64,000 nt of DNA, from assembly GCA_030447875.1 (NCBI GenBank), contig JAUJOA010000003.1:1-64000 (forward strand), in the 5' to 3' direction. Made by a program: the position numbers and the translations under genes. Within the stretch, counting starts at the first letter, position 1; every line of letters starts with the position of its first letter. This document shows positions 52,286 through 60,308 of the stretch, in pieces. The notes below the pieces were generated by a model. It ran no database searches. It was not told the origin of the DNA and saw nothing but the letters and a program-made list of their open reading frames with translations. The stretch comes from Thermoleophilaceae bacterium (GTDB lineage: Bacteria > Actinomycetota > Thermoleophilia > Solirubrobacterales > Thermoleophilaceae).

Positions 52286-52993
52286 CTAGCCGCCGCTCGA
52301 CTCGAGCAGGTACTCGGTGAGCGCCTGAATCTGCTCGGGCGTGAGCTGGTCCTGGTAGTTGGCGGGCATCACGCCCTCCTGGAAGCCCTCTGCCACGACG
52401 GCGTCGGGCTCGACGATCGACTCCTCGACGTACTTCTCGGGCGTGGGGCCCCCGTCCTCGGCCACGCTCGCCAGCTCGTCGAGGCTGGGACCGATGGTGC
52501 CCGTGGACCCGGCCGCCGCGAGCGTGTGACAGCTGCCGCAGCCCGCCGCGGTGAAGATCTGCTCGCCGTCGGTGGCCTCGGCGAGACCGGCGGTGGCGAG
52601 AGCCCCGGTGTCCTCGCCCGGCTGTCCGGCGACCTCGGCGACGTAGGCCGCCACGTCGCGTGCATCGTCACCCGTGACGAGATCCTCGGGCATGATGCTC
52701 CCCCTCCTCACCTGTTCGATCTGCTCGTGGACAACGCCCTGGATCGTCTTCTCGCCGAGTCCCTGGCGGCGGGACGGGCCAAACGACTCGTCGAGGTTGG
52801 GGCCCTGGTTGCCCATGGTGCCCGCCCGACTCAGGGTGTGGCAGCCCCCGCAGGTGCCCTCCCCGATGAAGAGCGCCTTGCCGTTGACGAGGTCGGGCTC
52901 GTCGCGACTGCCGCAACCGATGGCGAGCGCGGCTGCGGCGACGACCGCGAGCGTCGCGGCGAGGGCGCGAGGTCTGTTCAGCCGACCGATCAA
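52286..52993 (-). CDS. dihaem c-type cytochrome lipoprotein
   Basis: 235 residues from the TTG at 52993. The signal peptide ends in LAIGC, a lipobox, so the protein is probably lipid-anchored outside the membrane. Two cytochrome c domains follow: CGGCH with distal MPEDL, and CGSCH with distal MPANY. A likely electron donor to one of the oxidases, whose subunit II proteins lack their own haem c. A longer frame to 53209 overlaps the glycosyltransferase gene and is not used; the TAATCT box 8 nt before the TTG supports this start. Confidence 0.85.
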   Translation of the reverse strand: MIGRLNRPRALAATLAVVAAAALAIGCGSRDEPDLVNGKALFIGEGTCGGCHTLSRAGTMGNQGPNLDESFGPSRRQGLGEKTIQGVVHEQIEQVRRGSIMPEDLVTGDDARDVAAYVAEVAGQPGEDTGALATAGLAEATDGEQIFTAAGCGSCHTLAAAGSTGTIGPSLDELASVAEDGGPTPEKYVEESIVEPDAVVAEGFQEGVMPANYQDQLTPEQIQALTEYLLESSGG

Positions 52994-53001
52994 GCGGAGG
53001 A

Positions 53002-53007
53002 AGATTA
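53002..53007 (-). promoter_or_regulatory. -10 box, leaderless type
   Basis: TAATCT on the minus strand ends 8 nt before the TTG at 52993. It overlaps the TAA stop codon of the glycosyltransferase. GATAAT, two bases earlier, is an alternative. Confidence 0.45.
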
Positions 53008-54594
53008 TCCGCTCCGCCAACGGCGACGCGGCGACTCGCCGAATCGGCTCGAAGAGTCCGGCGGGAGCGCTTCCGGAAGCGCCGAGAGCCGACCCTCTGC
53101 CGCGGCCAGCACCCCCTCGGCGACCGACTCCCACGAGTACCTGGCGCGCGCCGAGTCGGACAAAGCGGCGGCCGCTCGCGCCCGCCGCGATGGTTCGAGC
53201 AGGAGCCACTTGACCAGCTTGTCGGCGATCTGGCGCACGGCCTCGGGACCGCGGTCGAACGAGAGCAGCGGCCGGAGGTCGGGCTCAACCGCCGGGGCGA
53301 GCGACGCGGTGACCTCCGCGAGTCCCGAGTGCGCGGCGGAGATCGGGAGGACCCCGCAGCAGGCAGCCTCGGCGGCAACCATTCCGAACGCCTCGGGGAA
53401 GGTGCTCGGCACCACCTGGGCGTCGCATGCCGGGAGCAGGTCGGCGAGGTCGGCGTGCTCGAGCCGCCCGGTGAAGTGCAGGCGCGCGAATGCGGCGGGC
53501 GCCGCCCCGACGTAGGCGGCGTGCTCCGATCCCGTGAGGGAGTCGAGGAACGACATCAGATACGCGAGCTCTCCGGTCGCTCCGCCCTCGAGCTCACGGC
53601 CGCGGGCGGCCACCTCGCGCGCCGCGTGCAGGTCGCCCTCGCGAAGCGCGGCGACGAGCCGGTCGAGTCCCTCCCGGTAGGTGCCGAAGCCGACGACGCA
53701 CAGGCGAGCGGCCGGCACGCGCGCGGCCACGAGCGGCCACGCGGCGAGCAGGAGATCCACGCCCTTCGAGACGATGAGCTTCCCGACGTAGACGATGGTC
53801 GGGCCGGAGGAGTCGAGCGCCCGGAGCGCGGCAGCCGCGCCGACCTCGCCACCCCAGGCGGCGGTTCGCGCGTCGAGCCTTGCGGCGAGCTCGGACAGCC
53901 CGCGGGCGGCATCCGCGCTCGAGCGCCGGCTGAACGCCCGAACGTCGACTCCGGGAGGTCCGAGACGCGTCCTGTCCCTCAGGCTCGGGTCGGCCATCAC
54001 GCTCCAGAGGCTCTCCGCGGTGTGTCGGGAGCCGACCAGTACCCCCTCGGCGGCGGCGAGCCCCTCCCGCGCGAATGCCAGGAACCGGTCGGGGTGCGGA
54101 CGGACCGTGTACTCGAGGGCGCTCCCGTGGATCTTCACCGCGTATGGCACCTCGCCGCCCACGGCCCGCGCCAGCACGGCGGGGCCCATCACGGCGTGGT
54201 TGGCCAGCGCCACGTCGGGGCTGGCGCGCTCGGCCACCTGGCGGACGGCGGTGACGTTGGCGCCGAGGTAGCGATCCAGCGCCTCGTCGTCCAGCTCGGG
54301 AAAGGGCACGGCGTCGAAGCCCTCGTACTCGTCGGCGACGTAGACCGGAAGCGTTCGGCCGATGGCGGGCAGGTAGGCGCTGCAGCGAACCGGCTCGCGC
54401 AGGACCTCAGTCCGGAGATCCCCGTCCTCGAAGGTGCCGACCGCGTCGACGAACGGCAACTCGGCCGCGCGTCGATCCTGGCAAAGGAGGTGAACCTCGT
54501 GACCAAGGTCTCGAAGCGCGCGGGCGAGGCTCGCCGTGTAGATGTTGCTCCCCGTCCCGCGCAGGAGGTAGCCATGGAAGACGAGCACCCGCAC
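53005..54594 (-). CDS. GT4-like glycosyltransferase
   Basis: 529 residues. N-terminal Rossmann domain RVLVFHGYLLRGTGSNIYTASLARALRDLGHEV, a GVDVRAF hinge, then VYVGKLIVSKGVDLLLAAWPL at the start of the second domain and the donor-site block VVPSTFPEAFGMVAAEAACCGVLPI (E-x7-E type). It is a retaining transferase using a nucleotide sugar; acceptor unknown. A loop of about 60 residues (REVAARGRELEGGATGELAYL) is inserted in the second domain. GTG start with GATACT 8 nt upstream. Divergent from the zinc-ribbon gene. Confidence 0.85.
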   Translation of the reverse strand: MRVLVFHGYLLRGTGSNIYTASLARALRDLGHEVHLLCQDRRAAELPFVDAVGTFEDGDLRTEVLREPVRCSAYLPAIGRTLPVYVADEYEGFDAVPFPELDDEALDRYLGANVTAVRQVAERASPDVALANHAVMGPAVLARAVGGEVPYAVKIHGSALEYTVRPHPDRFLAFAREGLAAAEGVLVGSRHTAESLWSVMADPSLRDRTRLGPPGVDVRAFSRRSSADAARGLSELAARLDARTAAWGGEVGAAAALRALDSSGPTIVYVGKLIVSKGVDLLLAAWPLVAARVPAARLCVVGFGTYREGLDRLVAALREGDLHAAREVAARGRELEGGATGELAYLMSFLDSLTGSEHAAYVGAAPAAFARLHFTGRLEHADLADLLPACDAQVVPSTFPEAFGMVAAEAACCGVLPISAAHSGLAEVTASLAPAVEPDLRPLLSFDRGPEAVRQIADKLVKWLLLEPSRRARAAAALSDSARARYSWESVAEGVLAAAEGRLSALPEALPPDSSSRFGESPRRRWRSG

Positions 54595-54602
54595 CGGCCT
54601 CG

Positions 54603-54608
54603 AGTATC
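54603..54608 (-). promoter_or_regulatory. -10 box, leaderless type
   Basis: GATACT on the minus strand ends 8 nt before the GTG at 54594; no SD. Confidence 0.4.
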
Positions 54609-54668
54609 GCGCCGTGGGCGGCGGTCGGCTTCAGGGTGTGCGGTCGCGAGTCCGCCGGTGCCGGTTGC

Positions 54669-54674
54669 TATGTT
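54669..54674 (+). promoter_or_regulatory. -10 box, leaderless type
   Basis: TATGTT ends 8 nt before the GTG at 54683; no SD. Confidence 0.5.
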
Positions 54675-54682
54675 GCCCGGCC

Positions 54683-54952
54683 GTGAGCCGCGGCCAGAGA
54701 TACCGCCTGCGCGCCCGCTCGGATCGCGAGGTCATACGTGAGGTCGAGCCGGGAACCGTCTACGTGGATCGTGAGACGGGCGAGGAGTTCGAGATCGTGG
54801 GGAAGGTGCTGCCGCTCGCTCCCTCGCAGAGCAACCTTCCATGGTCCGTCGAGAACCTCCGTCTCTGCGGGTGCTCGCTAGAGCAGCTTGCGCCGAAGGA
54901 CCTGAACGACTGCCCTCACTGTGGCCGCCGGCTACCGGCGGTCGAGCCCTGA
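54683..54952 (+). CDS. small protein with possible zinc ribbon
   Basis: 89 residues from the GTG at 54683. The first part is charged and beta-like (YRLRARSDREVIREVEPGTV, VDRETGEEFEIVGKVL). The C-terminus LRLCGCSLEQLAPKDLNDCPHCGRRLP holds CxC and CxxC pairs that could bind zinc. Not recognised. A longer frame to 54614 is rejected because the -10 box sits at 54669. The lipoprotein gene follows 5 bp later. Confidence 0.55.
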   Translation: MSRGQRYRLRARSDREVIREVEPGTVYVDRETGEEFEIVGKVLPLAPSQSNLPWSVENLRLCGCSLEQLAPKDLNDCPHCGRRLPAVEP

Positions 54953-54957
54953 GCGCG

Positions 54958-55404
54958 GTGCGCCACTCGCTGGCCTGCATCCTGGCCTTCGTCTCACTGG
55001 CAGGCGCGGGCTGCGGCGGCGATGACGAGCCGAGCACCCCCGCGCCGCCCGACCTCACGGTGCCGACGGACAGTGAGCGAAAAGACCGCACCCAGGAGGA
55101 GAGTTCGACCGCCGAGGAGGAAACGGGCCCTCAAACGAGCACCGAGGGCGCCGCTACCACCGACACGCAGCCGAGCGTGGGTCAGCCTCCGAGCGGCGTG
55201 CCCGGTGGCACCACGGCGTCGCCGCCGCCGCCCTCCGGGGGCTCAGGGGGATCGGGCGGTTCCGGTGGATCGGGCGGCTCCGGGGGAGGCAAGCCGGACC
55301 GGTCGAAGCCCGACAGCCCGGAGAACGACATCCCACCGGAGCCCGGGACCCCGGAGGACCGCTTTGAGGAGTTCTGCCGCCAGAACCCGCAGGCCTGCGG
55401 CTGA
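54958..55404 (+). CDS. Gly/Ser/Pro-rich lipoprotein
   Basis: 148 residues. Signal peptide SLACILAFVSLAGAGC with a lipobox (LAGAGC), so probably a surface lipoprotein. The mature part is disordered: Thr/Glu/Ser-rich, then four and a half GGS repeats, then a Pro/Asp region, ending in a short ordered piece DRFEEFCRQNPQACG with a possible disulfide pair. No known function. GTG start 5 bp after the preceding stop. Confidence 0.6.
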   Translation: MRHSLACILAFVSLAGAGCGGDDEPSTPAPPDLTVPTDSERKDRTQEESSTAEEETGPQTSTEGAATTDTQPSVGQPPSGVPGGTTASPPPPSGGSGGSGGSGGSGGSGGGKPDRSKPDSPENDIPPEPGTPEDRFEEFCRQNPQACG

Positions 55405-55496
55405 GCCCCGATAGCCGTGGCCGGGCTGCGTCTCGGGGCTCGCCGTATCGGCATCCGGCTTCGCCCCTGCGTCCTTGCCCTGCTCGGCTCTGAGGC

Positions 55497-55865
55497 TCAG
55501 CCCGAGGTCATCACCGTCGGAGGGCAGCCGGCGGCGCGGCGCGTGGCGGGAGTCGGTGAGCTTGGTTGTCGCACGCGCGCGGGAAGCGGGGCCGGCGCGG
55601 GCGCCGGCCGGCGGTCCGCTTGGCGCGGGCGCGGCCCGACCTGGTCACGAACGCGGTCCCGCCCCAGCGACAGCGGCGAGCCGTTGCCCCCGGGCGCGGG
55701 CCATGGATCCGGATAGCGCTCCTGGCCCCCGCCACCGCGTCCCTCGTCCTCGGAGGAGTCGTCCCCTTCCTCGCGCAGCCGGAAGAACCAGATCAGCCAG
55801 ACGATCAGCAGGCCGACGTCGAAGACCCGGAAGCCGACCATGAAGATCCACCCCTCCGTGCTCAC
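55497..55865 (-). CDS. membrane-anchored protein with disordered tail
   Basis: 122 residues. One membrane helix near residues 8-28 (FMVGFRVFDVGLLIVWLIWFF), an acidic stretch EEGDDSSEDEGRGGGG, then a Pro/Arg/Ala-rich tail that looks disordered. Function unknown. GTG start with TACCAT 7 nt upstream. The last ~50 residues have base use like non-coding DNA, so the true end may be imperfect. Convergent with the lipoprotein gene, 92 bp away. Confidence 0.5.
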   Translation of the reverse strand: MSTEGWIFMVGFRVFDVGLLIVWLIWFFRLREEGDDSSEDEGRGGGGQERYPDPWPAPGGNGSPLSLGRDRVRDQVGPRPRQADRRPAPAPAPLPARVRQPSSPTPATRRAAGCPPTVMTSG

Positions 55866-55872
55866 GGCCCGG

Positions 55873-55878
55873 ATGGTA
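55873..55878 (-). promoter_or_regulatory. -10 box, leaderless type
   Basis: TACCAT on the minus strand ends 7 nt before the GTG at 55865; no SD. Confidence 0.5.
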
Positions 55879-55924
55879 GCGCCCGTTCTTCGCGGGCGCG
55901 AGACCTGGTCGACCGGCCCCGGAG

Positions 55925-56143
55925 CTACTTGTAGCGGTAGGTGATTCGGCCGCGATCCAGGTCGTACGGCGAAAGCTCGATCTTGATGCGATCGCCCGGG
56001 AGGATGCGGATGTAGTGCCGGCGCATCTTGCCCGAGATATGACCGAGGACCTCGTGGTCGTTGTCCAGCTTCACGCGGAACATCGTGTTCGGGAGGGCCT
56101 CGGTGACCTCGCCCTCCATCTCGATTTTCTCTTCCTTGGCCAA
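55925..56143 (-). CDS. infA: translation initiation factor IF-1
   Basis: 72 residues from the TTG at 56143, exactly the usual IF-1 length. OB-fold sequence [40 protein letters not shown] and [16 protein letters not shown] is canonical. It binds the ribosomal A-site during initiation. It is not in a ribosomal-protein operon here; instead it lies 62 bp behind a cold-shock gene. A longer frame to 56200 only adds Arg/Gly-rich residues from the hairpin region. Confidence 0.92.
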   Translation of the reverse strand: MAKEEKIEMEGEVTEALPNTMFRVKLDNDHEVLGHISGKMRRHYIRILPGDRIKIELSPYDLDRGRITYRYK

Positions 56144-56166
56144 GCGCTGTGCGAAGGTTGGCCGGC

Positions 56167-56194
56167 CGCGCGCCCGGGAGCCCCCAGGCGCGCG
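56167..56194 (-). other. strong GC hairpin between csp and infA
   Basis: CGCGCGCC (56167-56174) pairs perfectly with GGCGCGCG (56187-56194) over a 12-nt loop. It lies in the 62-bp gap between the csp stop and the infA start, so it could stabilise the csp message, attenuate read-through or control infA translation. No U-run, so not a classical terminator. Confidence 0.5.
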
Positions 56195-56205
56195 CAGCAC
56201 GCCGG

Positions 56206-56409
56206 CTAGATCTTCGTGACGTTTACCGCCTTGGGACCCTTGTCGCCGGCCTCCTCCTCGTAGGAGACCTTGGAGTTCTCCTGAAGGGTCTTGAAGCCCT
56301 GACCGTTGATGCCGGTGTGGTGGACGAAGAGATCGCGGTCACCCTCATCGGGAGTGATGAAGCCGTAGCCTTTCTCGTCGTTGAACCACTTGACCGTTCC
56401 GGTTGCCAT
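56206..56409 (-). CDS. cold-shock protein
   Basis: 67 residues, standard Csp size. RNP1 KGYGFITPD and RNP2 LFVHHTG are intact in the OB fold; N-terminus [15 protein letters not shown] chaperone and single-strand nucleic-acid binder. ATG behind AGGAAGGTG. The 143 bp between it and the next upstream gene (56410-56552) hold no gene and probably form its long 5' leader, as is usual for csp genes; no clear structure or promoter was picked out there. Confidence 0.95.
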   Translation of the reverse strand: MATGTVKWFNDEKGYGFITPDEGDRDLFVHHTGINGQGFKTLQENSKVSYEEEAGDKGPKAVNVTKI

Positions 56410-56552
56410 GCGATTAGCACCTTCCTGTCTTGCTATGCCCTACTCGGTGCTCATCTGGCGATCCGAACGTACGGCACATGCGTTTCCGCCGAGATGTCCC
56501 GGCCCACTCAGGTCGGAACGCTAGCAAGCCAGCCCGGCGACTGGGAGGCGCC

Positions 56553-57326
56553 TCACCTTCCCTCGAAAGTCGCCCTGCCAGGCCCCTCCTCGAGGAAGGA
56601 CCGCACGGCGCGCTGGAGATCCTCGGTATCGAACAGTGGCCCGACGGTCTCGCCGACCCTCGCATCGGCGCCGCGCACCCCCTCGTCGAGGAACGCCCGG
56701 ACCATCCGCTTCGTGGCGGCGTTCGCGATCGTCGGCCCGGTGGCAAGGCGCTCGGCGAAGCGCATCGACTTGGCGGCAAGGTCGGCGTCCGGAAGCACGC
56801 GGTTCAGGACGTTCCACCGCTCGAGCGTGGCGGCGTCGTAGAGGCCGCCGCTCATCACGAGCTCGCGAGCGCGCGCCGGCCCCGCCCGCTCGGCCACGCG
56901 CTGGGTGCCTCCCATCGCCGGCGTCAGGCCGACGACGATCTCCACAAGCCCGAACTTGGCCGACTCCGACGCCCAGATCATGTCGCAGGCGAGCGACAGC
57001 TCGAAGCCGGCCGTGAGACAGAGTCCGTGGACGGACGCCAGCGTGGGGATCGGCATGTCCTCGAGCTTGTGCACGATCCGGATCAGGTCGGAGAAGAAGT
57101 CGCTCGCCTGGGCAGGCGTCTTGCCGTCGAAGACGTGAACGTCGGCACCGCCCGTGAATACGTCGCCCTCCGCTCGGACCAGGAGAGCCCGTGGAAGGTC
57201 GCGGTCGACCTCCTCGAGAACGGCGATCAGGTCGCGCGTGAGCTCGTCGCCGAAGAGGTTCAGCGGCGGGTCGTCGATGATGACGACGCCCACGTCGCCA
57301 TGACGCTCGAGCCGGGCTCTAGCCAC
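56553..57326 (-). CDS. enoyl-CoA hydratase/isomerase family protein
   Basis: 257 residues. Crotonase blocks GDVFTGGADVHVF, LASVHGLCLTAGFELSLACDMI and FGLVEIVVGLTPAMGGTQRVAERAG with the second-glutamate region replaced by a typical hydratase/isomerase pattern. It acts on an acyl-CoA in the cytoplasm; the exact substrate is unclear. GTG start overlaps the HIT stop by 8 bp, so the two are co-translated. Third crotonase gene of the window. Confidence 0.87.
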   Translation of the reverse strand: MARARLERHGDVGVVIIDDPPLNLFGDELTRDLIAVLEEVDRDLPRALLVRAEGDVFTGGADVHVFDGKTPAQASDFFSDLIRIVHKLEDMPIPTLASVHGLCLTAGFELSLACDMIWASESAKFGLVEIVVGLTPAMGGTQRVAERAGPARARELVMSGGLYDAATLERWNVLNRVLPDADLAAKSMRFAERLATGPTIANAATKRMVRAFLDEGVRGADARVGETVGPLFDTEDLQRAVRSFLEEGPGRATFEGR

Positions 57327-57726
57327 GAAGCTCCCGTGCCACCTCGGCGAGAACCTTCGGCTCCGCCCGCTCGGGCCGCGTGGGCAGCTCGAGCGGATCG
57401 TCGGCGTAGCGAGGGATCACGTGCAGGTGGAAGTGCCAGATCGTCTGCCAGGCCACGGGCTCGGCCGCGTTGAGCAGGTTGACGCCGTCGCAGTCGAGCC
57501 GCTCACGCATGGTCAGCGCCAGGCGCCTGGCGGCCATGGTCGTGCGCCCGAGGTCCTCGTCATCGATGTCGAAGAGGTTCCTCGAATGGCGCCGGGGGAT
57601 GACCACCGCGTGGCCACGCGTCCACGGATTGATGTCCATGAACGCCACCGTGTGCTCGTCCTCTTGAATGACTTCGCCGGGCATGTCGCCCGCGAGGATC
57701 GAGCAGAAGACGCAGTCGTCGGCCAT
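57319..57726 (-). CDS. HIT family hydrolase
   Basis: 135 residues. Zinc/structure motif CVFCSILAG at the N-terminus and the catalytic histidine triad WHFHLHVIPRY (HxHxH) near residue 97. HIT enzymes hydrolyse or transfer nucleotides, for example dinucleoside polyphosphates or AMP-linked amines. ATG 57726 begins 24 bp after the CCA-transferase stop. A TAAGCT box lies 10 nt upstream, so an own promoter is possible. Confidence 0.9.
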   Translation of the reverse strand: MADDCVFCSILAGDMPGEVIQEDEHTVAFMDINPWTRGHAVVIPRRHSRNLFDIDDEDLGRTTMAARRLALTMRERLDCDGVNLLNAAEPVAWQTIWHFHLHVIPRYADDPLELPTRPERAEPKVLAEVARELRG

Positions 57727-57750
57727 GGGCGCCCGTAGCTTAAGGGGCTC

Positions 57751-59184
57751 CTAGGGCGGATTCTCACGCAGGCGGCGTGCATAAGCCACCGCGTCCTCGG
57801 CCGTGACCACATCGCCCGAGAAACGCGCCTCGCGCAGCGCTGCGAGCAGACGACCGAGCGCGGGGCCCGGCGGAATCTCGAGCGCAGTAGCGAGTTCGTC
57901 GCCCCGGATCGGCGGACTCGGGGGTCCCTTGGCTCGCCACGCCAGCGCGTCGGTCATCAGCTCGCGCGCCAGGCCCAGGTGGGCTGCGATCGCCGTCTCA
58001 GCATTCTTGCCCCTTGTGGCCAGACGATCCGCGCATGAAAGGACCGTCACCTCGACCTCGACCGGCTCGCATCTGGCGAGGTAGCGGTAGACGGTTCGGC
58101 GCGACAGCGGGCGCTCGTGCACGAGGAAGCCGAGGACCAGGTGGTGGCGCGTGATCCTGGACAGGAACTGGCTTAGCCGCTCGCTCGTGCGGAGTCGCCC
58201 GCAGAGCGTGGCGATCAGGTCGGCGCCCACCGAATCGTGCCCGATGAACGTGACGCGGCCATCGGCCCTGATCCCCCGCGTTGCCGGCTTCCCAACGTCG
58301 TGCAGGAGGGCGGCGAAGCGCAGCGCCTGCCCGCGCGTGAGCTCGTCGGCGAGCGGCTCCGCGAGCTCCCGCCGCAGATCGTCGCCGAGATCGCCGAAGA
58401 CCTCGGCCAGGTGGTCCTCCAGCCATATCTGGCGCCGGAGCACCTCGAGCGTGTGGGCGTGCACGTCGAGGTGATGGAACTGGCTCTGCTCGACGCCGTG
58501 GAGGGCACCCACCTCGGGCAGGACGGCTGCGATCAGCCCGAGCCGATCCGCGAGCTCGAGGCCCTCGACCGCCCGGTCGGCTATCACCAGCCGGCGAAGC
58601 TCCGCAAACACGCGCTCAGGTGAGGCCTCCGAGACTCGGGACGCCGCCGCTCCCGAGAGCCGCTCGGTCTCCGCGTCGGGGCTCAGCTGCAGTTCGGTCG
58701 CCAGCCGTACGAGGCGCAGCGGGCGGAGCGGGTCGGCCTCGTACGCCGCGGGACCTACCACGCGCAGCACCCCCGCCTCGAGGTCGGAGCGCCCGCCGTG
58801 GGGGTCGACGACCTCTCCGCCGTCGATCGGCATCGCCATCGCGTTGACCGTGAAGTCGCGCCTGGAGAGGTCGGCCGCGATGTCCTCCCCGTGGAGGGGC
58901 GATACGTCACAGACCCACTCGCGCTCGCGATCCATCGCGCGCCAGGCGCCGAACGCCTCCGACAGCTGGAATACCGGTCCGCCGCCCCTGCGGGCGACCG
59001 CGCGAGCGGCCGCCTCGGGGTCCCCCCGCACCGCCACGTCGACGTCTGTGACCGGCCGCTCCAGCAGGGCGTCGCGAACCGTGCCTCCTACGAGCCAGGC
59101 CTCTCCGGCCGAGCCGGCGAGTGCCTCTCGCACGATCCGAACGGGGCCCTCTCCCAGCACGGCCTCGTCGGGACGCCGCGTCAT
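57751..59184 (-). CDS. cca: tRNA nucleotidyltransferase (CCA-adding), HD-domain type
   Basis: 477 residues. Class II nucleotidyltransferase head AWLVGGTVRDALLERPVTDVDVAV, RRDFTVNAMAMPIDGG, and RLVRLATELQL of the neck. An HD domain follows with LRFAALLHDVGKPATR, like the actinobacterial/cyanobacterial enzymes. It repairs or adds the 3' CCA of tRNA; a poly(A) polymerase-like function cannot be excluded. ATG overlaps the alr stop (ATGA). The frame open to 59274 is antisense-like and not used. Confidence 0.87.
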   Translation of the reverse strand: MTRRPDEAVLGEGPVRIVREALAGSAGEAWLVGGTVRDALLERPVTDVDVAVRGDPEAAARAVARRGGGPVFQLSEAFGAWRAMDREREWVCDVSPLHGEDIAADLSRRDFTVNAMAMPIDGGEVVDPHGGRSDLEAGVLRVVGPAAYEADPLRPLRLVRLATELQLSPDAETERLSGAAASRVSEASPERVFAELRRLVIADRAVEGLELADRLGLIAAVLPEVGALHGVEQSQFHHLDVHAHTLEVLRRQIWLEDHLAEVFGDLGDDLRRELAEPLADELTRGQALRFAALLHDVGKPATRGIRADGRVTFIGHDSVGADLIATLCGRLRTSERLSQFLSRITRHHLVLGFLVHERPLSRRTVYRYLARCEPVEVEVTVLSCADRLATRGKNAETAIAAHLGLARELMTDALAWRAKGPPSPPIRGDELATALEIPPGPALGRLLAALREARFSGDVVTAEDAVAYARRLRENPP

Positions 59185-60308
59185 CGGTCCTCGTGCAGTC
59201 GCCTGACGCGCTGGGTCAAGCCGCACGTCACCTCGTAGTTGATGGTGCCCAGTCGATCGGCCGCCTCCTCGCACAGGAGCCGCTCGCCGTCCTGGTCACC
59301 GATCAGCACCACCCGGTCCCCCGGCTCGACGTCCGTCTCGGCGCCGAGGTCGATCGTGATGTTGTCCATGCTCACGGTGCCCACGAGCGGGCGGCGACGC
59401 CCTCGGACGAGCACGTCCGCGTTGTTCGACAGGCCCCGACGCACGCCATCGCCGTAGCCGATCGGCACGACTGCCACCCACGTCTCCGCTTCCGCGCGCC
59501 ATCGTCTCCCATAGCCGGCGGTCTCCCCCGGCTCGAAGCGCTTCACGTCGGCCACGTAGGACTCGAGCGCGAGCACCGGTTCGAGCCCCCGCTCCGCGGG
59601 ATCCTCCTGGAACGGGTCGAGGCCGTATACGGCGATGCCACAGCGCACCATGTCGAAGTGGCTCGCGGGCTCGCGATACACGGCCGCGCTGTTCGCGGCG
59701 TGAACGACGACGTGGGGGTGGGAATGCCGCATCCGGTCGACAAAGGCCCTGAAGGCCGAGAGCTGGGCGGGGAAGTGGTCATCCCCCAGCTCGTCGGCGG
59801 TGGCGAAGTGGGTCATCAGGCCCGCGAGCTCGAGCCGGTCGTCGGCGACCACACGATCTGCCACCGCTCGGGCCCGATCGGCGACCTTGGTCCCGAGGCG
59901 GCCCATCCCCGTGTCGAGCTTCACGTGGACGCGGACGGGCCGATCGGCGCCGCCGGCGAGATCGCCGAGCTCATCCACGAGCGCCTCGTTCCAGGCCACC
60001 ACATCCGCACCGGCCACAAGCGCGGTTCGCGCGTCCGCCCCGGTTAGCGCGCCCATCACCAGGATCCGGGCGTTTCCTTCCGCCTCGCGTAGCGCCGCCG
60101 CCTCTTCGGCGGTAGCCACGCCGAGCCAGGCGGCTCCCCCCTCCAGGGCCGCCCGCGCACAGGCCGCCTGGCCGTGGCCATAGGCATCCGCCTTCACCAC
60201 GGCGCAGAGATCCGCGCCGCCCGTGAGCAGCGCACGCAGATGACCGCAGTTGCGCCTCACCGCACCCACGTTCACGCGCGCGAGCGCGCGCTCGTTGCCG
60301 GCGGTCAT
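59181..60308 (-). CDS. alr: alanine racemase
   Basis: 375 residues. PLP lysine in CAVVKADAYGHG near residue 40; KLDTGMGRLGT; MTHFATADE; second catalytic Tyr region VVPIGYGDGVRRGLSNNADV; and TVSMDNITIDLG near residue 310. It interconverts L- and D-alanine for peptidoglycan. ATG overlaps the nnr stop (ATGA); overlapping cca downstream. The acpS-nnr-alr order is conserved in many bacteria. Confidence 0.93.
   Translation of the reverse strand: MTAGNERALARVNVGAVRRNCGHLRALLTGGADLCAVVKADAYGHGQAACARAALEGGAAWLGVATAEEAAALREAEGNARILVMGALTGADARTALVAGADVVAWNEALVDELGDLAGGADRPVRVHVKLDTGMGRLGTKVADRARAVADRVVADDRLELAGLMTHFATADELGDDHFPAQLSAFRAFVDRMRHSHPHVVVHAANSAAVYREPASHFDMVRCGIAVYGLDPFQEDPAERGLEPVLALESYVADVKRFEPGETAGYGRRWRAEAETWVAVVPIGYGDGVRRGLSNNADVLVRGRRRPLVGTVSMDNITIDLGAETDVEPGDRVVLIGDQDGERLLCEEAADRLGTINYEVTCGLTQRVRRLHEDR

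Noticed and set aside
52286..53209. Longer 307-codon cytochrome c reading
   Set aside because: The extra N-terminus overlaps the glycosyltransferase gene and is Arg/Gly-rich. The TTG at 52993 gives a proper lipoprotein signal peptide and has a -10 box 8 nt upstream.
55231..55296. Possible tandem DNA repeat of GGCTCCGGGGGATCGGGC type
   Set aside because: It encodes the GGS linker repeats of the lipoprotein in frame, so it is part of a gene rather than a separate element.
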